Assembly (NCBI RefSeq): GCF_022760835.1
Contig: NZ_JAKTNQ010000012.1
Location: 1 to 64,000 of the forward strand
DNA from: Thermus altitudinis
GTDB lineage: Bacteria > Deinococcota > Deinococci > Deinococcales > Thermaceae
Direction: 5' to 3'
DNA length: 64,000 nt
The position numbers and the translations under genes are program-made. Below are positions 23,554-31,675 of the stretch, piece after piece. The notes below the pieces were generated by a model. It was not told where the DNA came from, did not search any database, and saw nothing but the letters and a program-made list of their open reading frames with translations. Every line of letters starts with the position of its first letter. Position 1 is the first letter of the stretch.

Positions 23554-25532
23554 CAGAAGGCTGGCTCCAAAAGGCGTTCCCTGTACTCCTTGAGGGCGCC
23601 CTCGAGGAAAGCCGCCAAGGGCATGGTCCCCAGGTTCCCCCGAAGCCGCCTGCGGACGCTCACCGTGCCCTCGGCCTTTTCCTTGTCCCCCACCACCAGG
23701 ATGTAGGGCACCTTCCCCACCTCGGCGTCGCGGATGCGGGCCTGCATGCGCTCAGGGCGCAGGTCGGCTTCGGCCCTGAGGCCCGCCTCTTTGAGCTTAG
23801 AGACCACCTCCTTGGCGTAGTCCTCCTGCTTTTCCGAAACCGGGACCACCACCATTTGCACCGGGGAAAGCCACAGGGGGAAGTTCCCGGCAAAGTGCTC
23901 TATCAGGATGCCGATGAAGCGCTCCAAGGAGCCGAAGGGGGCGCGGTGGATCATGACGGGGCGGTGCTCGGCCCCATCCGGCCCCACATAGGTGAGGCCG
24001 AAGCGCTCGGGCAGGTTGTAGTCCACCTGGATGGTACCCAGCTGCCACTCCCTGCCCAAGGCGTCTTTGACCACGAAGTCCAGCTTGGGGCCATAGAAGG
24101 CGGCATCCCCTTCCTCCACCGTGTAGTGAAGGCCGGCTTCCAAGGCCGCCTCCTCAATCTGCCTTTCCGCCAAGGACCATTTGGCCTCATCGCCCACGTA
24201 CTTTTTGCTTTTGGGGTCCCGGGTGCCGATACGGGCTCGATAGTCCTTTAGGCCCAGGGTGGAAAGCACCTTCAGCACCAGATCCAAGACCCCTAAGAAC
24301 TCCTCCTTCACCTGCTCGGGGGTACAGAAGAGATGGGCGTCGTCCTGGGTGAAACCCCGTACCCGCGTGAGGCCCAAAAGCTCCCCCGCCTTCTCGTAGC
24401 GGTAGACGGTGCCGAACTCGGCAAGCCTTAGGGGAAGCTCCCGATAGGAGCGCTTCTTAAAGGCATAGATGCGGATATGGTGGGGGCAGTTCATGGGCTT
24501 CAGGAGGTACTCCTCCTCCTCGCCCCGCTCCTGGAAACGGATGGGGGGGAACTGGCTTTCCGCATAGTAGGGGTAGTGGCCGCTGGTCCGGTAGAGCTCG
24601 AGGCTCCCGATATGGGGGGTGGTGACCAGCTGGTAGCCCCGCCGGATCTGCTCCTCCCGCATGAAGGCCACCAGTTCCTCGCGGATCACGTTGCCCTTGG
24701 GAAGCCAAAGCACCAGCCCCTTCCCCACCATGGGATCTATGAGGAATAGCTCCAGTTCCCGTCCCAAGCGGCGATGGTCCCGCTTCTTGGCCTCCTCCAG
24801 TTGCCAGAGGTACTCTTTGAGCTCCTCCGCGGTGCGGAAGGCCACCCCGTAGACCCGTTGCAGCATGGGCCTGGTTTCGTCCCCCCGCCAGTAGGCCCCG
24901 GCCACGTGGGTGAGCTTGAAATGGGGTGGGATGCGGCCCGTGGAGGGCACATGGGGCCCGCGGCAGAGGTCGGTGAAGCCGTAAGTCTCGTCCCCCTGCT
25001 GGTAGAAGCTGATCTCCTCCTCCTCGGGCAGGTCCAGGATGAGCTCGGTCTTGTAGGGGTCCTTGCCCTGGTAGCGGGAAAGGGCCACCTCCCGGGGCAA
25101 CACGTAGCGGCGCAAGGGGAGGTCTTTGGCGATGATGGCCCGCATCCTTTCCTCTATGGCGGGGAGGTCTTCGTCGGAGATGGGCTCGGGGGCGTCTATG
25201 TCGTAGTAGAAGCCCTTTTCTATCACCGGCCCCACCCCAAGCTTCACGCTTTCCGGATCGTAGCCCTTTTCGGCAAAGAACTCCTTTACCGCCTGGGCCA
25301 GCACGTGGGCCAGGGTGTGGCGGAAGAGGAGCTGGTACTCGGGGTCCTTCTCGGTGAGGATCTTGACCTGGGCCCCCGGGGGGAGGGGCTTGAGAAGGTC
25401 GTAAAGCTCCCCGTTCACCAAGGCGCCCACGGCGGCCTTGGCCAGCCCCGGGCCTATGGCCCGGGCCACGTCCCAGGCGGTGGCGCCCTCCTCCACCTCG
25501 AGGGCCTTTCCATCCGGTAGGTAGACCACCAT
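23553..25532 (-). CDS. thrS: Threonine--tRNA ligase
   Basis: A 659-residue class II synthetase. Domain order: TGS domain (about residues 1-60), editing domain with HTLAHVLA (residues about 72-80) and the cysteine/histidine zone near DLCRGPHV, catalytic core with MNCPHHIRIY (zinc cysteine), VRGFTQDDAH (motif 2) and MIHRAPFGSLERF (motif 3), and an anticodon-binding domain at the end. It charges tRNA-Thr in the cytoplasm. ATG 25532 is preceded by TATAGT seven bases upstream and no Shine-Dalgarno. paaX overlaps its stop. Confidence 0.97.
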   Translation of the reverse strand: MVVYLPDGKALEVEEGATAWDVARAIGPGLAKAAVGALVNGELYDLLKPLPPGAQVKILTEKDPEYQLLFRHTLAHVLAQAVKEFFAEKGYDPESVKLGVGPVIEKGFYYDIDAPEPISDEDLPAIEERMRAIIAKDLPLRRYVLPREVALSRYQGKDPYKTELILDLPEEEEISFYQQGDETYGFTDLCRGPHVPSTGRIPPHFKLTHVAGAYWRGDETRPMLQRVYGVAFRTAEELKEYLWQLEEAKKRDHRRLGRELELFLIDPMVGKGLVLWLPKGNVIREELVAFMREEQIRRGYQLVTTPHIGSLELYRTSGHYPYYAESQFPPIRFQERGEEEEYLLKPMNCPHHIRIYAFKKRSYRELPLRLAEFGTVYRYEKAGELLGLTRVRGFTQDDAHLFCTPEQVKEEFLGVLDLVLKVLSTLGLKDYRARIGTRDPKSKKYVGDEAKWSLAERQIEEAALEAGLHYTVEEGDAAFYGPKLDFVVKDALGREWQLGTIQVDYNLPERFGLTYVGPDGAEHRPVMIHRAPFGSLERFIGILIEHFAGNFPLWLSPVQMVVVPVSEKQEDYAKEVVSKLKEAGLRAEADLRPERMQARIRDAEVGKVPYILVVGDKEKAEGTVSVRRRLRGNLGTMPLAAFLEGALKEYRERLLEPAF

Positions 25533-25539
25533 GGACCCT

Positions 25540-25574
25540 ACTATACACAGCCCGGTGGCCGGTTGGGACCGGCC
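25540..25574 (-). promoter_or_regulatory. thrS promoter region with inverted repeat
   Basis: On the minus strand the -10 TATAGT (25540-25545) lies seven bases before the thrS ATG. Eleven bases upstream is GGCCGGT-TGGG-ACCGGCC (25557-25574), a perfect seven-base inverted repeat positioned over the expected -35 zone. It may be an operator, or a terminator for the MFS transcript that arrives from upstream. Confidence 0.45.
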
Positions 25575-25635
25575 CAGCTTAGGCCCAAACCCCCTTTGAG
25601 GCCCTGGGGTAGGCCGGCGAAAACCTTTCCCTCGC

Positions 25636-25654
25636 GCCAGGGGAAGCCCCTGGT
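25636..25654 (-). terminator. Possible terminator after the MFS gene
   Basis: CCAGGGG and CCCCTGG pair around an AAG loop about 45-60 bases after the MFS stop codon. There is no U-rich tract, so termination is uncertain. Confidence 0.35.
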
Positions 25655-25698
25655 CCCTAGGGGGCCTGGAAGGCGGTCATCCAGCTGGGGGTGAGGCC

Positions 25699-26922
25699 TT
25701 ATCCCTCTTGCGGCAACTTCCTGCCGGCATAAAGGGCCCAGGCGTAGAAGAAGGCCGCCAGGAGGAAGAGGCTGGGAAAGCCCAACCGGTCCGCTAGCCA
25801 TCCTCCCAGCACGGTAGAGAAGGCAAAGAGCCCGGCTACGGTGTTGGCGAGGCCGATGTGGGCGCTGCGTTCCTCCGGGGGGGCCAGGTTTAGAAGGTAG
25901 GTGGTGGTGGCAAGCCCCAAGGCGGCCAAGTAGGCTCCTTGCAGCAGGAAGACTAGGCCGAAAAAGGGGGGAGGCAGGAGAAGGGCCAAAAGGGGAGCGA
26001 AAAGGGCTAGGAACGACCCAGCCTGAAGCACCCCTTTGGAGCTCCGCTCCCCCAGCTTGGCCCAAAGCAGGTTGGAAAGGGTGAAGGAGAGGGCGTAAAG
26101 GGAGAGGTAAAGGCCAAGCTCCTTTCCCTGGCCCAAAGCCCGCACGGCGTACACCGCATAGAAGGGCTCGGCCATGCCGGCTAGGCCTAGGAGAATGCGC
26201 ACCCGTAGGTAGCGGCGGAAGCCGGGTTTTTGCAGGGGGAGCCAAAGGTCAAGCCTATGGGTCCTGGGGGGTTCCTCGGGTTCCTCCGTGAGGCCAAAGA
26301 GGTACCACCCCAGGCCGAAGGCCAGGGCTCCTAGGGCGAAGAGGAGGGCATAGGGCAGGGGAAAGGGGAGGGGGAGGGCCAGGATTTCCCGCACCCCAAA
26401 CCCTGCCAGGAAGGCCAGGAGCCCCCCCACCAGGTTCCGGGCGGAAAAGAGGTGGGCCCGCCGCTCCGTGGGGGTGGTCTTGGCCACCACCTCCCAGAAG
26501 GGAAGGCTGGAAACCCCGGTGAAAAGGGCGTTCAGCAGAAGCCCGAGGAGGAAGCCCGTTAGGAGCAGGCCAGGCCAGCTCCCCAGGAAGAAGGCGGACA
26601 AGGCCATGAGAAGTACTCCGGAAAGCCTTAAGGCGGCAACCCGCCGGTACAGGAGGATTTTCCGGGGAAACCGGGCCACGTAGGAGGCCAAAAAGGCCTG
26701 GGGGATCATGCCCCCCGCCTGGAGCAAGGCGGGCAGGAGGCCGATCAAGGCTCCCGGGGCCCCCAGCTTGGCGGCGAAGCTGGTGAGCACGATGTTGGGG
26801 TTTAAAAGGGTATCCCCAAGCCAAACCAGCCAGCCGTTCAACACCGCCAGGCGGTAGTTGCGTTCCCGAAGGTCTAAGATGGTGAGGATGCTGCTGCTTC
26901 CTTCCCTTGGGCCCTTCCACAT
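25699..26922 (-). CDS. MFS transporter
   Basis: A 407-residue membrane protein with about twelve hydrophobic segments in two halves and a central charged loop (LTEEPEEPPRTHRLDLW). Pieces such as NGWLVWLGDTLLNPNIVL, GVSSLPFWEVVAKTTPTERR and LAPPEERSAHIGLANTVAGL resemble major-facilitator proteins of unknown substrate found in several bacterial phyla. The N-terminus is uncertain: the only ATG (26922) places the start inside the divergent gene, and family similarity begins around residue 15. Confidence 0.8.
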   Translation of the reverse strand: MWKGPREGSSSILTILDLRERNYRLAVLNGWLVWLGDTLLNPNIVLTSFAAKLGAPGALIGLLPALLQAGGMIPQAFLASYVARFPRKILLYRRVAALRLSGVLLMALSAFFLGSWPGLLLTGFLLGLLLNALFTGVSSLPFWEVVAKTTPTERRAHLFSARNLVGGLLAFLAGFGVREILALPLPFPLPYALLFALGALAFGLGWYLFGLTEEPEEPPRTHRLDLWLPLQKPGFRRYLRVRILLGLAGMAEPFYAVYAVRALGQGKELGLYLSLYALSFTLSNLLWAKLGERSSKGVLQAGSFLALFAPLLALLLPPPFFGLVFLLQGAYLAALGLATTTYLLNLAPPEERSAHIGLANTVAGLFAFSTVLGGWLADRLGFPSLFLLAAFFYAWALYAGRKLPQEG

Positions 26923-27850
26923 CCTGCATCCACGCTACAACGCCGCCACCGTTTTGGCCCTTTTGGAGGAGGCCCGCCCCAAGGTTGTGTACCTGGCCTC
27001 CCACTCAGAGGTGGAACTGGAAGGGGGCCTTTGGCGGGAGGAGGACCCGCTTCTTTTCCATCTCCTGCCTTGGGCGGAGGAAAGGGGAATCCCGGTGGTG
27101 GCCCTGGACGAGGAGGCGCACCTCAAAGGGGAGGCCGAGGCTTTCCGCCAGGCCCTGGCCCAGCATCCCTTGGGCCAGCCCCATCTGGAGAGGATGCGGG
27201 GTTTTGACCAGGAGCTTTGGCAGCTACTCAGGCTTCCCCTTACCCCAGAGGACCTAGGCTCCGAGGGTTTCCTCTCCCGCTTACGCCAGGTGTATGGGGG
27301 TTTCGTGCAGGCTTTTGGGGAAGGGCCAGCCACGGGTTTTAGGGCCCGGCGCATGGCGAGGGTGGCGGAGGGGCTTAAGGGCCGGGAAGGGGCGGTGGTG
27401 GCGGAGCTTCTGGACTATTCCCTTCTGGCCGAGACGTTTCCCCAGGCCCTGCCCAAGGCCCATGAACCCACGGAGGCGGAGCGGCAAAGGGCGCTTTTGG
27501 ATCGGGCCTGGCAGCTTAAGGAAGGGGACGACTGGGTAGGGCTTTTGGAGGGGCTTTTCCAGATTGGAAGTCCTGAGGCCCTTTACCTGGCGGCCCAGGT
27601 TTACCTGGCAGCGGGGGAGTGGCGGGAGGCCTTGGCCCTCATGGAGGAGGTCTTCCGCATGGACTTCCAGTACCCCGGGTACCTTCCGGGCTACGTGCTG
27701 GCGCGTTTTGGCCAACTCTTGGACCTGGCGGGGGAAAGGGAACGGGCCTTGAGGGCCTACCGGGGGGTATTGGCCCTCTCCTGGGCCCCTGAGGAGGCGA
27801 GGGCCATGGCCTTGGCGGGGTTGAGAGCCCCGTTTCGCCTTCCTTCCTGA
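26879..27850 (+). CDS. Hypothetical protein with TPR-like C-terminal part
   Basis: A 323-residue protein that begins MVRMLLLPSLGPFHILHP, followed by a region with Rossmann-like alternation (KVVYLASHS, GIPVVALDEE) and a helical C-terminal part with repeat-like spacing (ALYLAAQVYLAAGEWREALA, YVLARFGQLLDLAGERERAL) that resembles TPR units. No catalytic motif is recognised. ATG 26879 has GAAGG seven bases upstream; ATG 26888 is an alternative. The 5' end overlaps that of the divergent MFS gene by about 44 bases. Confidence 0.65.
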   Translation: MVRMLLLPSLGPFHILHPRYNAATVLALLEEARPKVVYLASHSEVELEGGLWREEDPLLFHLLPWAEERGIPVVALDEEAHLKGEAEAFRQALAQHPLGQPHLERMRGFDQELWQLLRLPLTPEDLGSEGFLSRLRQVYGGFVQAFGEGPATGFRARRMARVAEGLKGREGAVVAELLDYSLLAETFPQALPKAHEPTEAERQRALLDRAWQLKEGDDWVGLLEGLFQIGSPEALYLAAQVYLAAGEWREALALMEEVFRMDFQYPGYLPGYVLARFGQLLDLAGERERALRAYRGVLALSWAPEEARAMALAGLRAPFRLPS

Positions 27851-27971
27851 GGGTCCCAGGAAGGAAAAGGAGGCTTGGCCAGCCTAGGGCTAAAGTGGGG
27901 CTTTGGGACAGTCCACCAGGCTCCCAAGAGTTGGGGCATTTGTCCCGGGAGCCGTTGCCTAAAATGCGAGC

Positions 27972-28388
27972 ATGGAGGTGGAGATTCGCCGGGCTCGCCA
28001 CGCGGCCTATCTCCGCTTGGCGGCGGCCCATGCGGGTCCCTTGGGGCCGGCCCTTTTAGGGCACCCTGAGCTGGCTCCCCTTTACTCCAAGGCTTATGCC
28101 GCTTGCCGAGGGGCCAAGGAGCTGCCCTGCGCGGGGGTTGGGGGAGAGCCGCGGGCGTGTGTGGTGCGGCGGTTAGAGCACCTGGCCTACAGTGCCCTGC
28201 GCGGGGGCAAGCGCCGGCGGGAGCAGGAGAAGGCTATGGTGGAGGGGCTTTTGCTGTGCCTAGGCCATTTGGCCCAGGAGTTTCCCCCCGAGTTTGCCCC
28301 TATCCTCGAGGCCACCCGGAGGGTCCTGGAGAAGGACCTGCAGTACCTTAAGGGCCTGTCCCCGGATGGGCCCCTGCCCGCTTCCTAG
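27972..28388 (+). CDS. Hypothetical 138-residue helical protein
   Basis: A mostly helical, soluble protein. It has three cysteines in the first half (AACRGAKELPCAG, ACVVRR) and one later (LLLCLGH), which could bind a metal, but no family is recognised. The ATG at 27972 has TAAAAT six bases upstream and no Shine-Dalgarno. The leader DNA (27922-27956) contains the inverted repeat GGCTCCC/GGGAGCC around the expected -35 zone. It stands alone between the preceding hypothetical gene and a convergent small membrane gene. Confidence 0.6.
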   Translation: MEVEIRRARHAAYLRLAAAHAGPLGPALLGHPELAPLYSKAYAACRGAKELPCAGVGGEPRACVVRRLEHLAYSALRGGKRRREQEKAMVEGLLLCLGHLAQEFPPEFAPILEATRRVLEKDLQYLKGLSPDGPLPAS

Positions 28389-28504
28389 CCCTGGCCTCCT
28401 CGGGACTTCTACCCGCTAGGCATGGAGCCCCGATGGGCCGGGGTCTAGTGGTCCTCTGTACCGACGGAATAGCCTCCCCCCGGACGGGGCCAGGGGGTGG
28501 GAGG

Positions 28505-28524
28505 GGCCTAAGCCCCTGGCCAGG
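28505..28524 (-). terminator. Hairpin after the small membrane gene
   Basis: AGGGGC and GCCCCT (about 28503-28518) form a six-pair stem with a CTAA loop directly downstream of the stop codon at 28525. No clear U tract follows. Confidence 0.35.
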
Positions 28525-28725
28525 CTAGAGCAGGTGGTGCATCTTGCCCAGGACCAGCATCACCGCCACGGTGCTGGCGGCCAGGATGATGAGCATCAAC
28601 ATGAAAAGGATAAAGCGGAGGTCAAAGGTCTCCCCCTCGGTGGTGAGGATGCGGGGGTTCAGGATGAGATAGAAGAGCAGGGTAACCAAGGCCGCTCCCA
28701 TGGCAAACAGTACGATGTACACCAT
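28525..28725 (-). CDS. Small two-helix membrane protein
   Basis: A 66-residue protein with hydrophobic segments at about residues 3-22 and 38-60 and a polar loop between (NPRILTTEGETFDLR). The ATG follows GGGAGGGAGAAC, a strong ribosome binding site. It is downstream of the 210-residue hypothetical gene on the same strand, 13 bases after it. A hairpin (AGGGGC/GCCCCT) lies just beyond its stop. Function unknown. Confidence 0.6.
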   Translation of the reverse strand: MVYIVLFAMGAALVTLLFYLILNPRILTTEGETFDLRFILFMLMLIILAASTVAVMLVLGKMHHLL

Positions 28726-28738
28726 GTTCTCCCTCCCG

Positions 28739-29371
28739 TTACCAGAGGCTGAAGAGCGCCTCCAGGCTTGCCCGTAAGTTTACCAGACCCACCCCGTAGG
28801 TGGGAATCCCCAAGGCTAAACCCACGCTTCCCCAGTAGGGCCCGGGGCTTATGGGTAGGTCCAGGCTGAGGGGAGGGCTTTCCCAGGGGCCGTAGGCCCG
28901 TACCTCACGGTAGAGGAGGCCGGTGGGGGCTTCCACGTGGAAGGCCAGGGGCTCCCCTTCGGCGTCCAGGGGTAGCCAGCCCTCGGCGGTTTCCTTGGCT
29001 CCCGGGAAGCTCTGGCCTAGGCCCTCTCCGGGAAAGGCCAGGAGGAGGCGGTCGGGGCGGGTTCTTTGCAGAAGGTGGGCCAGGGGAGCCCGGGTGGGGC
29101 CGGTGAGGGGAAGGCCTTCCAGGGTGGGGGAAAGGGGGGAAGGATCCAGGGCCAGAAGTATGCGCCCCCGGAAGGCCAGGCCGTTTAGGGCCCGGAGCAC
29201 GGCCAGGGCCTCCTCGTAGGGGGCGTGGAGGAGGTAGGTCCTTCCTCCCCGTCCTCCCTCCAGGTAGCCGTACAGGGTGCCGAACTCGTCCAGTCCAGCC
29301 CTCACGTGTTCCGAGAGGACCTCGAGGTCCGCGGAAAGCTGTTCCAGCAGTGAGGAAACCATAACCCTCAT
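28739..29371 (-). CDS. Hypothetical 210-residue protein
   Basis: A soluble protein with a coiled N-terminus (SSLLEQLSADLEVLSEHVRA) and an alpha/beta body (GRTYLLHAPYEEALAVL, GRILLALDPSPLSP, DRLLLAFPGEGLG). It has a glycine-rich end (GLALGIPTYGVGLVNLR). I recognise no family. Starts at 29371 or at the ATG nine bases downstream are possible. It is divergent from the phosphodiesterase gene with only 15 bases between, and it pairs with the small membrane gene downstream. Confidence 0.6.
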   Translation of the reverse strand: MRVMVSSLLEQLSADLEVLSEHVRAGLDEFGTLYGYLEGGRGGRTYLLHAPYEEALAVLRALNGLAFRGRILLALDPSPLSPTLEGLPLTGPTRAPLAHLLQRTRPDRLLLAFPGEGLGQSFPGAKETAEGWLPLDAEGEPLAFHVEAPTGLLYREVRAYGPWESPPLSLDLPISPGPYWGSVGLALGIPTYGVGLVNLRASLEALFSLW

Positions 29372-29373
29372 GG

Positions 29374-29379
29374 TATTCT
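29374..29379. promoter_or_regulatory. Shared -10 element of a divergent gene pair
   Basis: TATTCT on the plus strand lies seven bases before the GTG at 29387. The reverse strand of the overlapping bases (29375-29380) reads TAGAAT, three bases before the ATG at 29371. The gap between the start codons is 15 bases, so each -35 would be inside the opposite gene. Confidence 0.5.
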
Positions 29380-29386
29380 AAAGGCC

Positions 29387-30109
29387 GTGCGTTACCTGGT
29401 CCTCTCCGACATCCACGGCAACTGGCCCGCCCTGGAAGCGGTGCTGGAGGCCGCACCCCCTTTTGACCGGGTGCTTTTCCTGGGGGATGCCGTGGGCTAC
29501 TACCCGGATGGGGACCGGGTGTTGGACTGGCTCATGGAGGTGGAGGCCCAGTGCGTTCTGGGCAACCACGACGCTTGGCTTTTGGCCCTGGACCGTCTGC
29601 CAAAGGAGGGGGTGGTCCTGGAGATCCTGGCCTGGCAACGGAAGAGGCTTTCCCAAAGGCACCTGGATTTCCTCGCCTCCTGGCCCTGGCAGAAGGAGGT
29701 GGATGGGGCGTTTTTGGTGCACGGCAGCCCCTGTGACCCCCTGGAGTACCTGGATGAGCTGGAACTGGCCCGCCAGGCCTTCGCCTGCACGGAGCACCGC
29801 CTCACCTTTCACGGGCACACTCATCTGGCGGGAGCTTTCTTGGAGCTTTCCGGGCCCCGCCCCTGGGTGCGCTACCAGCGCTTTACCGAGGGGGGCGAGC
29901 TCCTCCTGCCCCCCACGGTGCGGGCCCTGGCCAACCCGGGTTCGGTGGGCCAGCCCCGCGACCATGTGCCGGGGGCGGCCTTTGCCCTTTGGGAAGGGGA
30001 CCGGATCTCCTTTTTCCGGGTGGATTACGACCTGGAGGCGGTGGCCCACCGCCTAGCGGAGGAAGGCTTTCCCCCATGGCTCTACACCCGGCTGACCCTT
30101 GGGGAATAA
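29387..30109 (+). CDS. Metallophosphoesterase (YfcE-like phosphodiesterase family)
   Basis: A 240-residue calcineurin-like phosphoesterase. Metal-binding motifs in order: LSDIHGN (Asp, His), FLGDAVGY (Asp), LGNHDAW (Asn-His-Asp), FLVHGSP (His) and FHGHTH (Gly-His-x-His). ANPGSVGQPRD is the usual end motif. The family cleaves phosphodiesters or phosphomonoesters; the substrate is unknown. The GTG at 29387 has TATTCT seven bases upstream. The holB start lies inside its last 34 bases in another frame, so the two genes are coupled. Confidence 0.92.
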   Translation: MRYLVLSDIHGNWPALEAVLEAAPPFDRVLFLGDAVGYYPDGDRVLDWLMEVEAQCVLGNHDAWLLALDRLPKEGVVLEILAWQRKRLSQRHLDFLASWPWQKEVDGAFLVHGSPCDPLEYLDELELARQAFACTEHRLTFHGHTHLAGAFLELSGPRPWVRYQRFTEGGELLLPPTVRALANPGSVGQPRDHVPGAAFALWEGDRISFFRVDYDLEAVAHRLAEEGFPPWLYTRLTLGE

Positions 30110-30885
30110 TCGGCCACGAGGCCGTTTTGGAGCTTTTGCCCCGGCTTGGGGCCTCCACCTTGCTCTTCTCGGGTCCGGAAGGGGTGGGGAGGCGGCGGGT
30201 GGCCCGTTGGTATGCCTGGGGGCTCAACCGGGGGTTTCCCCCCCCTGCCCTGGGGGAGCACCCCGACCTCCTGGAGATCGGCCCCAAGGAGCGGGGCCTG
30301 AAGGGGCAGGGGGAGATCCGCCTCGAGGAGGTGGAACCCCTTTTTGCCTGGTTCGCCACTCATCCCCGGGAGCGGGTCAAGGTGGCCATCCTGGACTCCG
30401 CCCACCTCCTCACCGAGGCTGCGGCCAACGCCCTGTTGAAGCTTTTGGAAGAACCTCCTTCCTACGGGCGCATTGTCCTCATCGCCCCAGGCCGCGCCAC
30501 CCTCCTTCCCACTCTGGCCAGCCGGGTTCTGGAGGTGGCCTTCCCTCCTGTTCCCGAGGAGAAGCTTTACCCCTTGACCCAGGATCCCGAGCTTCTGGCC
30601 TACGCCGCCGGGGCCCCGGGCCGGCTTTTGCGGGCTCTGGCGGACCTCCCGGCCTTCCGGGCCCGGATGGAAAGGGCCAAGGAGGTGGGGCGCAGGCCGC
30701 CATTGGCGAGGGTAGCCCTTCTCAAGGAACTCTTAGAGGAAGAGGAGGGATTCTTCGCCCTCTACGCCGCTTTTCGCCACTCGCCCGGGGCGCTTTTGGC
30801 CCTGGAGGCTGCTCGGGAAGCCTTGGAGCGCTATGTGAGCCCGGACCTGGTCCTGGCCCGCTTGGCCTTAGACTTGGAAACATGA
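30076..30885 (+). CDS. holB: DNA polymerase III subunit delta prime
   Basis: A 269-residue clamp-loader subunit. The N-terminus MALHPADPWGIIGHEAVLEL and the segments HLLTEAAANALLKLLEEPP and LIAPGRATLLPTLASRV (the SRC-like region) mark the AAA+ delta prime. Its P-loop is degenerate (GPEGVGRR instead of GKT), so it does not hydrolyse ATP, as is normal for this subunit. The zinc cysteines seen in E. coli delta prime are absent. It loads the sliding clamp with delta and tau. ATG 30076 lies inside the preceding gene; the next gene overlaps its stop (ATGA). Confidence 0.93.
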   Translation: MALHPADPWGIIGHEAVLELLPRLGASTLLFSGPEGVGRRRVARWYAWGLNRGFPPPALGEHPDLLEIGPKERGLKGQGEIRLEEVEPLFAWFATHPRERVKVAILDSAHLLTEAAANALLKLLEEPPSYGRIVLIAPGRATLLPTLASRVLEVAFPPVPEEKLYPLTQDPELLAYAAGAPGRLLRALADLPAFRARMERAKEVGRRPPLARVALLKELLEEEEGFFALYAAFRHSPGALLALEAAREALERYVSPDLVLARLALDLET

Positions 30886-31670
30886 CCGTGGGCGTTCGCT
30901 TGCACGCCGATCTGCGCAAAGCCCGCACCCCTGTCCTGCGCTACTTTCGCTTCCAGGGGGAGCCCCCTCCCCTGGAGGCGTATGTGGTGGTGCGCACCAG
31001 CCGGGGCTTGGAGGTGGGAAAGGTGCGCACCCCGCCCCGCAAGGAAAAGGAGGCGGGGGAGGTGGTGCGCCTGGCCACCAAGGAGGATCTGGACCTGGCC
31101 TCAAGGCTCCGGGCCAAGGCGGAGGAGGCGGCCTTTTACCTGCGGGCCCGTCTTCAGGAAGAGGGGGTGAGGGCTAAGGTGCTGGGGTGCGACTTCACCC
31201 TGGATGGCCGCCACCTTTCCGTGCACTACGCTGCGGAGGAGCGGGTCAACCTCCGGCGCTTTACCCGGGAGCTTGCCGAACGCTTTGGGGCCCGGGTGGA
31301 GTTCCTGGCGGAGGGCCCCCGGGAGGAGGCCGCCTATTTGGGAACCTTGGGGGCTTGTGGGATGGAGAGTTGCTGCTCCACCTGGCTCCAGGGCTTTGCC
31401 CAGGTGTCCATCAAGCTGGCCCGCGACCAGGGGCTTCCCCTAAGCCCGGAGAAGATCTCTGGCCCCTGCGGCCGGCTCCTTTGCTGCCTGGCCTATGAGC
31501 ACCCGGTATACCAGGAGCTTCTGGCGGAACTTCCCCGCAAAAACGCCCGGGTCTGCACCAAGGCCGGGGTCTGCGGGAAGGTGCAGAAGGTGAATCCCTT
31601 GAAGGGGACGGTGGAGGTTTTGCTGGAAGAGGGGAAGACGCTGGAGGTAACCAAAGAGGAGCTGGCCTAA
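30882..31670 (+). CDS. ricT: RicT/YaaT-like PSP1-domain protein
   Basis: A 262-residue protein with a PSP1 C-terminal region. Its hallmark cysteines occur in CGMESCCSTW, GPCGRLLCCLAYEH and CTKAGVCGKVQ. In Bacillus subtilis RicT (YaaT) such cysteines hold iron-sulfur clusters in the RicAFT complex that affects RNA processing, sporulation and biofilm formation. Gene order holB-yaaT is also found in Firmicutes, which supports the call. The ATG at 30882 overlaps the holB stop, so both are on one message. A role in a Thermus Ric-like complex is inferred. Confidence 0.88.
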   Translation: MTVGVRLHADLRKARTPVLRYFRFQGEPPPLEAYVVVRTSRGLEVGKVRTPPRKEKEAGEVVRLATKEDLDLASRLRAKAEEAAFYLRARLQEEGVRAKVLGCDFTLDGRHLSVHYAAEERVNLRRFTRELAERFGARVEFLAEGPREEAAYLGTLGACGMESCCSTWLQGFAQVSIKLARDQGLPLSPEKISGPCGRLLCCLAYEHPVYQELLAELPRKNARVCTKAGVCGKVQKVNPLKGTVEVLLEEGKTLEVTKEELA

Positions 31671-31675
31671 CGGGG

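Noticed and set aside
27854-27971. Riboswitch upstream of the 138-residue hypothetical gene
   Set aside because: The inverted repeats there precede the -10 element, so they would not be in the transcript of that gene.
30099-30881. Upstream extension of the RicT frame through holB
   Set aside because: It is out of frame within holB; the ATG at 30882 gives a normal RicT length and the usual stop/start overlap.
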